A stretch of DNA of 8,553 nt from Ferruginibacter sp. (GCA_030831725.1 JAURKN010000161.1:1-8553); one strand, 5' to 3'. Positions 1 to 7,595 are shown, numbered from the stretch's first letter. The notes: generated from the sequence alone by a model not told the origin. Numbers and translations: made by a program.

Positions 1-1683
1 GGTTGTGGTGTTACCAGCTGCATTTACGGTTCCAATCGAAGAGAAGTTTGTACCGTCTGTACTGCGCTCAACTTCGAATTTTTGTGAGTTGATTTCCTGG
101 GTGGTTGTCCAAGTGAGATTGTTCACTTTTCCTGCTCTTCTCGCATCAAAATTCAACATGGTAACTGGAAGTACAATGTTGGAAGTGATGTTGATATCAT
201 CAATACCAATCACATTTCCGTATTGACTGATTGCTTCAAAGCCAAGTTGTACGGTTTGTCCGTTATATGCGGATATGTCTACCGTTTCTTGTCTCCATGT
301 TGGCACCAAAGCAGTTGCGTCGGCGCGCTGGTAACCTGCCAATCTTGTCCAGGTTTGTCCGCGGTCTGTTGAAATGGTCAGATAAACGCTATCCAGAGCA
401 TCAAGGTAAGTGTTATCATGACTCATCCAGAAACTTACGTTAGTCACACGGAAACTTCCGGCTGTTGATGTTGAAGGAATGGAAATACAGTTACTATACA
501 GTCTGCTGCTGAATCCAACAGATCCTGATCCGCTGTAACTATCAAAAAGATAGAAACGATTTCCTGGTGCTCTTGGCGCCAAAGAATCCGGATCTAAATC
601 CGTGTTACCATATTTTCCTAATTGCAAAGTCCACAATTGAGTGGATCCGGCAAGCAGTTCGGCATATGGGAATACAGGCAATGTTGTTTCTGCATCTTCC
701 ACAACTGGGAAGCTGGTAATGGTATTTGCTGTGCTGAAAGCGTCAAATGTGGTATCGTTCAAAGCTGTACCATCACCAGTATAAGAAACTATAGCTGTAT
801 CAAGATTTTCGCCGGCATTGTTCAAATTGACACCAGAGAAAACAACCACTTCAAAACCTCCCGGCGCGATAATACCCGTGTTGGTGGATGTACCTGTATA
901 TCTGTTGGCTCCACCGATTCTCAAAGATACATTTGCGGCACCAGCAGGAATTGGGTCAAGTCCGTCGTTGGAAACTGCGACAAATAATGTTTGATTGCTG
1001 TTATAGCAAGATGAAGTTGGAGGAATAATGGCAAATGTTCCGGCGTCTTTGTTAAAAATGTGAACGAACTGAATGGCGGGTCTGAATGCTGACGCGGTAA
1101 GATTAGTGGTAGCAGTTGGCAATGTGCTCGTATTGACTCTACGGCAGGAAAGTCCGGCTCCATCGAAATTATTTCCATTGCTGGTGATAAAAGAATATCC
1201 AGGATGAGCAACGTTATCAAGTCTTTCAAATTTAATCTGGAGATTGCTTCCGGCGGTTCTCACAAATGGAGTAGTGAGTGGAAGTTCGATGATACCATTG
1301 GCATCTGCAACTGCATTGAAAGTTCCGTCAAAAACAACAGTGTAGCCAATAGTGCTTGCTGGACCAGTTGTAAAGAACTGTGTAGCAGCGGTCACATTTT
1401 TCATAGAAACACGATAATTCGTGATGGTTGTCGGCGCACCTTCAATATTTATGAAGAAATTTATTTTTTGAATCGCTGTTCCGGCAGAAGTGAAATTGTT
1501 GTTTCCAATCTCCTCATTGGTATAAATCGCTTCACTGACATGGTACCTTGTTGGAGAAGCACTTGTTCCTCCAATTGGAATATTGGGAGTGAACCCCAAT
1601 GGTGCATTATACACTGTAACGGTTTGAGCATTTGTTAAAACATAGAAGCTGCTCAAGAGCATGAAAAAGAAGATTTTTTTCAT
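1..1683 (-). CDS. Large secreted surface protein, probable T9SS cargo (C-terminus beyond window)
   Basis: Reading the minus strand from the ATG at 1683 gives 561 uninterrupted codons to the window edge. The 3' end is missing, so this is a partial gene. The N-terminus is a Sec signal peptide (MKKIFFFMLLSSFYVLTNAQ, likely cut after Ala19). Residues about 20-220 are a Thr/Asn-rich beta-type region. Residues about 222-310 look like an Ig/CARDB-type domain (SNDGLDPIPAG). Residues about 327-502 resemble the jelly-roll 'choice-of-anchor J'/MAM-like module, ending in GIDDINI at 493-499. From about 522, LTWTT followed by FEVERS (536-541) matches the FnIII-like segment that commonly precedes a C-terminal T9SS sorting domain in Bacteroidota. 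The role is inferred to be cell-surface or extracellular, perhaps adhesive; no catalytic motif is visible. It diverges from kdsB across 177 bp. Plus-strand open frames over it are shadows. Confidence 0.88.
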   Translation of the reverse strand, partial: MKKIFFFMLLSSFYVLTNAQTVTVYNAPLGFTPNIPIGGTSASPTRYHVSEAIYTNEEIGNNNFTSAGTAIQKINFFINIEGAPTTITNYRVSMKNVTAATQFFTTGPASTIGYTVVFDGTFNAVADANGIIELPLTTPFVRTAGSNLQIKFERLDNVAHPGYSFITSNGNNFDGAGLSCRRVNTSTLPTATTNLTASAFRPAIQFVHIFNKDAGTFAIIPPTSSCYNSNQTLFVAVSNDGLDPIPAGAANVSLRIGGANRYTGTSTNTGIIAPGGFEVVVFSGVNLNNAGENLDTAIVSYTGDGTALNDTTFDAFSTANTITSFPVVEDAETTLPVFPYAELLAGSTQLWTLQLGKYGNTDLDPDSLAPRAPGNRFYLFDSYSGSGSVGFSSRLYSNCISIPSTSTAGSFRVTNVSFWMSHDNTYLDALDSVYLTISTDRGQTWTRLAGYQRADATALVPTWRQETVDISAYNGQTVQLGFEAISQYGNVIGIDDINITSNIVLPVTMLNFDARRAGKVNNLTWTTTQEINSQKFEVERSTDGTNFSSIGTVNAAGNTTT

Positions 1684-1860
1684 ATTGTTGTTTTTTTTAC
1701 GGCAATAAATGATACTACCAAACTTTGGGAATGTGTGCAAGTTATGAGATTGATGTATTTTGACCAAAAAACAATCCTCCTATAAAAGAGATTCCTATAT
1801 TACATTTTAAATCATACTCCTGAAATTAATCCTAAGTTCGTTCCTTAAAATGAGCCCAAA

Positions 1861-2592
1861 ATGAAGAAAATTGCCATGATTCCTGCCAGATATGCCGCAA
1901 CGCGGTTTCCGTACAAGCTGATTCAGGATCTTGGGGGCAAGTCTGTAATACAACATACCTATGACAACACGTTAAAAACCGGGCTTTTTGATGACGTTTG
2001 GGTGGTTACGGACCACGAAATAATTTATAACTTATTGAAAACCAATGGTTCGAATGTAATTATGAGTCAGTCGGAGCACGAAAGCGGTAGTGATAGGATT
2101 GCAGAAGCCGTAAGGGAAATGGATGTGGATGTTGTACTCAATGTTCAGGGAGATGAGCCCTTTGTCGACCGAAAAACACTGTCTGATTTGTTAGATACCT
2201 TCAATGATGATGCAGTTCGGGTTTCCAGCGTGATGAAATCTTTTGCAGATCCAAATGATGTCGCAAATCCCAATTATGTAAAAGTGGCGGTTGACAAAAA
2301 CCATTTTTCACTGTTGTTCAGCAGAAGTGTGATCCCTTTCCATAGAGACCACTCGATTTCTCCGGTTTATTGGGAGCACGTGGGTATTTATGCATTCAGA
2401 AAAGAAGCCTTGCTCCAATTCACAAATTGGGAGATGACACCTTTGGAAAAAGCGGAAAAAATTGAATGTTTGAGATACCTCGAAAATGGAGTCCGTTTGA
2501 AAATGATCGAAACAACTCATCAAAGTGTGAAAATTGATGTGCCTGAAGATCTTGAAAAAGCAAGATTATTTTTAAAAACCCAAAACCTTTGA
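1861..2592 (+). CDS. kdsB: CMP-KDO synthetase (3-deoxy-manno-octulosonate cytidylyltransferase)
   Basis: A 243-residue cytosolic enzyme of normal family length. The family reaction is CTP + KDO to CMP-KDO + diphosphate, which activates KDO for transfer to lipid A in LPS inner-core synthesis. Visible family signatures are the N-terminal nucleotide-binding segment IPARYAATRFP (7-17) with LGGKSVIQHTY (24-34), SGSDRIAEA (75-83), the metal/CTP motif NVQGDEP (94-100, Asp98), EHVGIYAFR (172-180), and the C-terminal KIDVPEDLEKAR (224-235), whose Asp corresponds to the second metal-binding Asp. One oddity: Tyr18 stands where the family normally has Gly or Ala in the RFPGK loop. The ATG at 1861 is chosen because the conserved beta strand starts directly after it; no Shine-Dalgarno is visible. 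It is monocistronic here, diverging from the secreted-protein gene and converging on the ABC operon. Confidence 0.97.
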   Translation: MKKIAMIPARYAATRFPYKLIQDLGGKSVIQHTYDNTLKTGLFDDVWVVTDHEIIYNLLKTNGSNVIMSQSEHESGSDRIAEAVREMDVDVVLNVQGDEPFVDRKTLSDLLDTFNDDAVRVSSVMKSFADPNDVANPNYVKVAVDKNHFSLLFSRSVIPFHRDHSISPVYWEHVGIYAFRKEALLQFTNWEMTPLEKAEKIECLRYLENGVRLKMIETTHQSVKIDVPEDLEKARLFLKTQNL

Positions 2593-2668
2593 TCCAGATA
2601 AAAATTCCACTTTTGTCTTTACTGATTCATCACATTTAATATTCACAGGATTATTTTTCATACCCATT

Positions 2669-3415
2669 CTAAAACCAATCATACAGGTTTGAAAGCGTAA
2701 GCCTTTTTTTCTCGTCGGCCTTGATGTCTTTTGTGATTTTACCGGAATGAAACATCAACAGTCTGTTTCCATATTGTAATGCGTCTTTCATGCTGTGGGT
2801 GACAAACAAGATGGTAATGCCTTTCTCCAGATTTATTTTTTCAGCCAGTTTGATGATGATTTCACTTGATCTGGGATCCAGTGCGGAAGTCGGTTCATCC
2901 ATCAGTAAAATCTTTGTGTCATCAATAACACCCATCAATAACGTAAGGGCCTGACGCTGTCCGCCCGACAAGCTTCCCATGGGTTGATCCAGTTTTTTTT
3001 CAAGCCCCATTCCCAGGGTGGAAACCAGCTCAATTACTTTCTCTCTGAACTTGGCATCCATTCCGATTTTCAATCCTTTAGCTTGTGTTCGTAAAGAAGC
3101 CAATCTGAAGTTTTCCAAAATGGTAAGTTCTGACGCTGTTCCGTTTGAAGGATTCTGAAATACCATGGAAATCCACTTGCTTCGACGATGCTGTGCCAAA
3201 CCTGAAATATCATTTCCATCAACCAAGATCTTCCCGCTCGTGGGTTTTGTTACGCCGAGCAACAAGTTCATCAACGTAGACTTCCCGCTCCCATTCGATC
3301 CCACAATCATCACAAAGTCGCCTTCTTTCACCTCGAGATCCAGCGCACTCAAAGCAACCACCTCGTTCTCCTCTCCTATGTTGTATGTTTTGGTAAGCTG
3401 TTTTATCGCAATCAT
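2669..3415 (-). CDS. ABC transporter ATP-binding protein, TrpZ/ABC.X4-like importer
   Basis: A 248-residue ATPase that would sit on the cytoplasmic face and power the permease encoded just upstream. All nucleotide-binding elements are present: Walker A GSNGSGKS (39-46), Q-loop FQNP (86-89), signature LSGGQ (149-153), Walker B ILLMDEP (169-175) with D-loop SALD (177-180), and H-switch TH (206-207). The frame stays open 21 codons further upstream to 3478, but that would run 56 bases into the permease gene and add residues with no family similarity. The ATG at 3415 leads directly into the conserved first strand (IAIKQLTKTYN) and leaves a 7-base gap after the permease stop, so I chose it. Last gene of a three-gene operon. 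Related ATPases serve tryptophan/tyrosine importers in Firmicutes; the substrate here is unproven. Confidence 0.95.
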   Translation of the reverse strand: MIAIKQLTKTYNIGEENEVVALSALDLEVKEGDFVMIVGSNGSGKSTLMNLLLGVTKPTSGKILVDGNDISGLAQHRRSKWISMVFQNPSNGTASELTILENFRLASLRTQAKGLKIGMDAKFREKVIELVSTLGMGLEKKLDQPMGSLSGGQRQALTLLMGVIDDTKILLMDEPTSALDPRSSEIIIKLAEKINLEKGITILFVTHSMKDALQYGNRLLMFHSGKITKDIKADEKKRLTLSNLYDWF

Positions 3416-3422
3416 GATGTTT

Positions 3423-4298
3423 TTAGTTTTTTGAATAGCGTTTATGGATACCCGGTAGTGCCACAATGATAAGCACAAAACTGGCCGTAACCATCTTCAA
3501 CAAAGCAGGGTCCGTTCCCAAAGACAATGTGATCGCCAAAACCTGCTGAAACATCAACGAGCCTATGATCAAAAACAAAAGTTGATATCCTATTTTTTGA
3601 ATCCGAAACGCTTTCTTCAATGCATCTGCAATCAATACCGAACCCAAGCCGGTGATCACTATGCCGATTCCCATGTTGATGTCGGCAAACCCCTGATACT
3701 GTGCCACCAGAAATCCACTCATGGCCGTCAATGCGTTCGACATCGCCAAACCGATGATCTTGATCTTGTCGTTATTCACGCCCAAAGATTTTGTCATAAT
3801 CGGATTGTTGCCTGTGGCTCTCATCGATATTCCAAAATCGGTTTTGAGAAGATAGATGAGTAAAAAATAGAGCGTCAAAACCAGTAACACGGTAACAAAT
3901 AAAGCGTTTATGTTTTGATCCTCAGAAATAGAAATGAATTGAAAAAGGGTTTCTATATCAATCAGCGGAATATTTGATCTGCCCATGATGATCAGATTTA
4001 CGGAATACAGGGCGGTCATTACGAGTATACCCGATAACAGCGCATCAATATTGAATTTGGTATGTATGAATCCGGTGATTGATCCAGAGATTGCCCCTGC
4101 AGCCATGCTCATCGGCATTACCATCCATATTGGCATGTGGTTACTCATCATCACCGCGGTAACCGTGGCTCCCAAAGTATATGATCCGTCTGTTGTGATG
4201 TCCGGTATGCCGAAAACTTTCATCGTGATGAAAATCCCCATGGCCATAGGGACCAAACACAATGCGAGTTGAACAGCAGATATTAAAAACGTACTCAT
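3423..4298 (-). CDS. ABC transporter permease (BPD_transp_2 family, TrpY/ABC.X4-like)
   Basis: A 291-residue inner-membrane permease with about eight hydrophobic segments, roughly at residues 5-26, 56-77, 87-106, 131-151, 178-199, 208-226, 237-257 and 266-283. The motif FGIPDITTDGSYTLGA (29-44) matches the characteristic 'IPD.T.DGS..LGA' segment of the TrpY/ABC.X4 permeases. The cytoplasmic segment LLKTDFGISMRATGNNP (150-166) is the usual coupling region that contacts the ATPase in this family. Its ATG overlaps the stop of the binding-protein gene in a 4-base ATGA (4295-4298), which suggests translational coupling. The ATPase gene follows after 7 bases. Family membership is clear; substrate specificity cannot be read from the sequence. 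Confidence 0.95.
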   Translation of the reverse strand: MSTFLISAVQLALCLVPMAMGIFITMKVFGIPDITTDGSYTLGATVTAVMMSNHMPIWMVMPMSMAAGAISGSITGFIHTKFNIDALLSGILVMTALYSVNLIIMGRSNIPLIDIETLFQFISISEDQNINALFVTVLLVLTLYFLLIYLLKTDFGISMRATGNNPIMTKSLGVNNDKIKIIGLAMSNALTAMSGFLVAQYQGFADINMGIGIVITGLGSVLIADALKKAFRIQKIGYQLLFLIIGSLMFQQVLAITLSLGTDPALLKMVTASFVLIIVALPGIHKRYSKN

Positions 4299-5257
4299 GG
4301 CATCGCTTTATATGTATCAGGAATCTTGATCTTATATTTCCCGGCTTTTTCTGAATTGTACACTCTTTTTCTTTCTTTTACCAAATCCCAACTTATGTTA
4401 TCCAGCTTTCCCGTTTTCAAATACTCCGCTGCCTGTAATCCTGTCTGATAGCCCCATTGATAGATGTCTGCACCATAGGCCGCCAATGCTCCACGTGCCA
4501 CCAATCCCGCTTCACTAGTCATAACAGGCACATTCGATTGATCGCATAATTTCACTATCGATTCAAAAGAAGCGAATATCGTATTATCTGGATTGGCGAA
4601 AAAAACATCGATGTCATTCGACAAAAGAGATTGGGTAACCAATTGTACTTCAGCAGAAGAATTTACAGGCAAAGCGACCAATTCCATTTTGTTGATGTCC
4701 ACCCGTTTTTTTATTCCCTCCATAGCGGAAACCGACTGTGGTTCTGATTGATTGAAGATCATTCCCACTTTTATTTTTCCGTTTTTGGGTAGAATCAAAC
4801 TTGGAATGAGATCGAATGATGTATCTATATAATCAATATTCTCTCCTGTTCCAAAAAGATTGACAGGCTCATTCCCCTTTGCGTCATTCAGTTTCATCAA
4901 TTTAGGAGTGGAGGAAACCATCATGAATACCGGAATGGTTTTGGTATTCTGAATGGCGGTAATGGTGGATAATGTCGGACTTGTGGCAATCAGCGTAGGA
5001 TTCTGCGAAATCATATATTTGGTGATCTGGGTCAGTGTCGGAATATCTCCTTGTGCATTACGGTAAATGACGCTGATGGTTCCTTTTTTTTCATCAAACC
5101 CTTTTTCCGAAAGTGCATCAAAAAATCCTTGCTTCGCCATGGCGATGGTATTGTCCTGAAATGCATCAATGAATGCGACTACAGGCACGTCGTTTTTTTT
5201 GTTTATACAAGCGGATAGGTATATGAGGAAAAAAAAGCCAATAGTCGTTCGTTTCAT
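4295..5257 (-). CDS. ABC transporter substrate-binding lipoprotein (ABC_sub_bind/TrpX-like)
   Basis: A 320-residue lipoprotein that should capture the ligand in the periplasm for the permease/ATPase pair. The start at 5257 is chosen because it gives a clean lipoprotein signal peptide, MKRTTIGFFFLIYLSAC, with lipobox L14-S-A-C17. An in-frame ATG 16 codons upstream would add a charged, Cys-containing stretch before the hydrophobic core. The residues after Cys17 (INKKND) lack the acidic run seen in Bacteroidota surface-export signals, so a periplasm-facing anchor is more likely. The two-lobed type I binding fold of the PF04392 family is indicated by VVAFIDAFQDNT (26-37), IPVFMMVSSTP (108-118), KIKVGMIFNQSEPQSV (161-176) and GALAAYGADIYQWGYQTG (256-273). 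It is the first gene of the operon. Characterised relatives bind tryptophan or tyrosine; this ligand is unknown. Confidence 0.93.
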   Translation of the reverse strand: MKRTTIGFFFLIYLSACINKKNDVPVVAFIDAFQDNTIAMAKQGFFDALSEKGFDEKKGTISVIYRNAQGDIPTLTQITKYMISQNPTLIATSPTLSTITAIQNTKTIPVFMMVSSTPKLMKLNDAKGNEPVNLFGTGENIDYIDTSFDLIPSLILPKNGKIKVGMIFNQSEPQSVSAMEGIKKRVDINKMELVALPVNSSAEVQLVTQSLLSNDIDVFFANPDNTIFASFESIVKLCDQSNVPVMTSEAGLVARGALAAYGADIYQWGYQTGLQAAEYLKTGKLDNISWDLVKERKRVYNSEKAGKYKIKIPDTYKAMP

Positions 5258-5601
5258 GTTATGAGTTTGTTGTTCAAAAAATTCGCATTCCCTGCAAGTT
5301 AACAATCTGAATGATCAACATGTTCAAATTCAGAAATTGAGCTTCCAGTCTAAAAAGATTGGCTTAAGAAAAAAGATGAAAAAAACAGATTTTGAAAAGA
5401 ATTCCGTAAATTGAGGGATTAACATAATTGAAAATAGGGTTCGATTATGTGTTGATAAAGAGTCTCATACCGTTATTGGTTATATAAAACAGCATTATCG
5501 TCCTGCGATGATGCGTTTCAATAAAACTGACGGGAGACGAAACCGGAACAGCAATTTCATCTTTTCTGTTCCAATCGATATACAAAAACGTTTTGAGAGA
5601 T
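5258..5601. promoter_or_regulatory. Divergent intergenic region between the ABC operon and the DUF2721/ADA genes
   Basis: These 344 bases must hold the promoters for the leftward ABC operon and the rightward gene pair. On the minus strand, TGAATTTG (plus-strand CAAATTCA at 5325-5332) is one mismatch from the Bacteroidota -7 element TAnnTTTG, but I see no convincing -33 partner, so this is only a candidate. On the plus strand no good match is visible. A 7-bp inverted repeat lies at 5545-5572, and a short open frame at 5508-5618 overlaps the next gene's start. I recognise no riboswitch or tRNA. Confidence 0.5.
5545..5572. repeat. 7-bp inverted repeat upstream of the DUF2721 gene
   Basis: GGAACAG (5545-5551) and CTGTTCC (5566-5572) are perfect reverse complements separated by 14 bases, ending 29 bases before the ATG at 5602. 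It could be a hairpin in the leader RNA or an operator half-site pair. No T-run follows, so it is not an intrinsic terminator. A chance origin is possible in 344 bases. Confidence 0.35.
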
Positions 5602-6003
5602 ATGACCCTGACGATTGAAACTCCAGCTCTGCTTTTCTCCGCTACTTCACTGATTCTTCTTGCCTATACCAATCGTTTCCTAACCATTGCCCAATTGGTG
5701 AGAGGACTGAAAAAAACGTATGACGAAGAGAGAAATAAGAGCATTTTGCTGGAAATTAAAAATCTTAATCTGAGGTTGACCTTGATTCGCTTCATGCAAT
5801 TGTCCGGAGTACTTTGTCTTTTTCTCTCTGTTTTTGCCATGTTGATGCTATATCTGGAATACGATCAAATAAGCATTTATTTTTTCGGATCCGGCATGCT
5901 GACATTGTTGATATCACTCGGACTTTCTTTCTGGGAAATCAGCATTTCGGTAAATGCATTGAAACTACATCTGAAAGACCTTGAATCTGAAGAGACAAAT
6001 TAA
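5602..6003 (+). CDS. DUF2721-type small integral membrane protein
   Basis: A 133-residue protein with three hydrophobic segments, about 8-22, 66-87 and 90-110, joined by a basic cytoplasmic-type linker (LVRGLKKTYDEERNK, 32-46). The opening TPALLFSATSLILLAYTNRF (7-26), with the Asn-Arg pair after the first helix, and the ending WEISISVNALKLHLKDLE (111-128) match what I recall of the DUF2721 family; the molecular function of that family is unknown. The ATG at 5602 is preferred over an in-frame TTG at 5593, since family similarity begins at MTLTIETPALLF. No Shine-Dalgarno is visible. The exported deaminase gene follows after 62 bases on the same strand with no terminator between, so co-transcription is plausible but a functional link is not established. 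Confidence 0.85.
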   Translation: MTLTIETPALLFSATSLILLAYTNRFLTIAQLVRGLKKTYDEERNKSILLEIKNLNLRLTLIRFMQLSGVLCLFLSVFAMLMLYLEYDQISIYFFGSGMLTLLISLGLSFWEISISVNALKLHLKDLESEETN

Positions 6004-6065
6004 TCCATATAAATATAACCCTTAGAAACATTGAAACCCGATTGGTTCACTTAAAAAAAAAGCAT

Positions 6066-7505
6066 ATGAGAAAACTATTATCCGCAGTGATGATTTTGCT
6101 TTGCATTAAGGGACATACGCAGCAAAACACAAATGATTTTTTTCAGTCCATCAGAAAACAGGAAATAAAGCTGATTGCCTTTTTCAACCAGATGCCTAAA
6201 GGAGGTGATTTGCATCACCATTTCGCTGGATCCACATACGCGGAACCGATGATAGAAAAAGCAATCAGAGAAGACTTCTATCTGAACAAGGAAACCTTTG
6301 CGGTTTCAAAATCAAATCCCGGTTCTGCAGAATGGGTTAGATTTTCAGAGATCATAAATAATGGACAACTTGATGCCATGAAGATTAAAATTCTTCAAAC
6401 CTGGTCTGTAAAAGACTACGATCCTTCAAGATATCCGTCAGACAAACTGTTCTTTGAAAGCTTTTTAAAGTTTTGGCCTCTGATGGATAATTATTTCGTA
6501 CCAGGTCTGTTGGAACTGAAAAACAGAGCACTTAAAGAAAATCTTTCCTACATCGAAACACAATTAACAACACCGATTAATGCGCCTGATGTGTCGGAAT
6601 GGTATAAATGGGATGATGAGATAAGGGCTGCTTCTTCGAAGCAGGAAGAAGAAAAGTTGAATGATTTGTTTTCCCAACTATATGAATCCATTTTGAAAAA
6701 AGGAGCTGTTGAAAGAGCTGATTCTTTTAACCTGTTTTTTGTGAAAAAACTTCATGACAGCTTGAGAATTGATGAACCTGGTTTCAAAATGAGATACCAG
6801 AATTATGTACTTCGATTCATGAATCCTGTTGATCTTTTCAATCATCTGACCATTGCTTTTCTTTCTGCAGACCGAAGTGATTTGATAGCGGGCGTTAATA
6901 TTGTTTCTCCGGAAGATGGTGATGTTTCGATGAAAGACTATGAATTACACATGAAAATGTATCGATTTTTTCACCGGAAATTTCCGAATGTGAAATACAG
7001 CATGCATGCAGGAGAGCTTACATTGGGACTCGTTATGCCGGAAGAGCTCACATGGCACATCAATGCTGCCGTCAGAATTGCCGGTGCCAAACGTATAGGT
7101 CATGGAATTGATTTGGCACATGAAAAAAATCCTTTCGAACTACTGAGATACATGAAAAAGAATGATGTTGCTGTTGAGATAAATCCTGAAAGCAATTCTT
7201 TTATCCTGAAAATAGATGAAAAAAATCACCCTTTCCCATTATACTTCAATTATGGTGTACCTATCGTGATTGGTTCGGATGATGCGGGTATCTTAAGAAC
7301 CAACTTGACAAATCAATTTGTCATTCTTGCGAAAAGATATCCATTCCTCACTTACAACGATTTTAAAAAGTTTGTATTCAACAGCATAGATTACAGCTTC
7401 ATCAGAAATCCAGCTGTAAAGAAAGAAGTGAGAACGGATTTGGAAAACAGATTTAAAACTTTCGAAGAGAATATCAAAAAAGAAAGCGCACTGCTTAGAA
7501 ATTAA
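6066..7505 (+). CDS. Exported adenosine deaminase-family enzyme, ADGF/ADA2-like
   Basis: A 479-residue zinc amidohydrolase predicted to hydrolyse adenosine or a related purine nucleoside to the inosine-type product plus ammonia. The N-terminus MRKLLSAVMILLCIKGHTQQ is a Sec signal peptide without a lipobox Cys, probably cut near residue 18, so the enzyme should act in the periplasm or outside the cell. Metal and catalytic residues of the family are all present: MPKGGDLHHHFAGS (43-56; Zn ligands His50 and His52), MHAGE (313-317; Zn ligand His314, catalytic Glu317), RIGHG (343-347; His346), NPESN (373-377) and GSDD (403-406; Zn ligand Asp405, Asp406). The MPKGG-LH-H form and the longer N-terminal half, compared with about 330-350 residues for cytosolic ADA, resemble secreted ADGF/ADA2 enzymes. 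The ATG at 6066 is chosen over an in-frame TTG at 6042 because it begins the signal peptide; its leader is A-rich. A strong terminator follows. Confidence 0.93.
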   Translation: MRKLLSAVMILLCIKGHTQQNTNDFFQSIRKQEIKLIAFFNQMPKGGDLHHHFAGSTYAEPMIEKAIREDFYLNKETFAVSKSNPGSAEWVRFSEIINNGQLDAMKIKILQTWSVKDYDPSRYPSDKLFFESFLKFWPLMDNYFVPGLLELKNRALKENLSYIETQLTTPINAPDVSEWYKWDDEIRAASSKQEEEKLNDLFSQLYESILKKGAVERADSFNLFFVKKLHDSLRIDEPGFKMRYQNYVLRFMNPVDLFNHLTIAFLSADRSDLIAGVNIVSPEDGDVSMKDYELHMKMYRFFHRKFPNVKYSMHAGELTLGLVMPEELTWHINAAVRIAGAKRIGHGIDLAHEKNPFELLRYMKKNDVAVEINPESNSFILKIDEKNHPFPLYFNYGVPIVIGSDDAGILRTNLTNQFVILAKRYPFLTYNDFKKFVFNSIDYSFIRNPAVKKEVRTDLENRFKTFEENIKKESALLRN

Positions 7506-7544
7506 AGCTCAATTCTTTCGAAAATACACAAGATGTACGAACAC

Positions 7545-7578
7545 AAAAAAGGCAGGTTGATGATCAACCTGCCTTTTT
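7545..7578. terminator. Bidirectional intrinsic terminator between convergent genes
   Basis: A perfect 10-bp GC-containing stem (GGCAGGTTGA at 7551-7560, TCAACCTGCC at 7564-7573) with a 3-base loop is flanked by A6 (7545-7550) on the left and T5 (7574-7578) on the right. It can therefore work for the rightward deaminase transcript (stop 40 bases upstream) and for the leftward DUF4382 transcript (stop codon at 7596-7598). Confidence 0.93.
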
Positions 7579-7595
7579 AATATTTGCTATTTTAA

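Noticed and set aside
5..1638. Several plus-strand open frames (5-226, 231-443, 622-987, 1204-1638) and a minus-strand frame at 921-1229
   Set aside because: They all lie over the continuous 561-codon minus-strand secreted-protein frame, have no family-like sequence, and are rich in residues expected from antisense translation.
1756..1762. TATTTTG upstream of kdsB as a Bacteroidota -7 promoter element
   Set aside because: It is one T short of TAnnTTTG and I could not find a -33 partner at proper spacing.
1776..1781. AGGAGG on the minus strand, a perfect Shine-Dalgarno-like hexamer
   Set aside because: It is about 90 bases upstream of the nearest minus-strand start (1683) with no ATG at suitable spacing, and genes here do not use Shine-Dalgarno sequences.
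2308..2523. Minus-strand 71-codon frame inside kdsB
   Set aside because: Shadow of kdsB; no independent start signal or recognisable sequence.
2593..2668. Terminator between the convergent kdsB and ABC operon
   Set aside because: No convincing stem with a T-run is visible in these 76 bases, unlike the clear one at 7545-7578.
3165..4272. Plus-strand frames at 3165-3434, 3582-3863 and 3985-4272
   Set aside because: Antisense shadows of the ABC ATPase and permease genes, whose family motifs are unmistakable.
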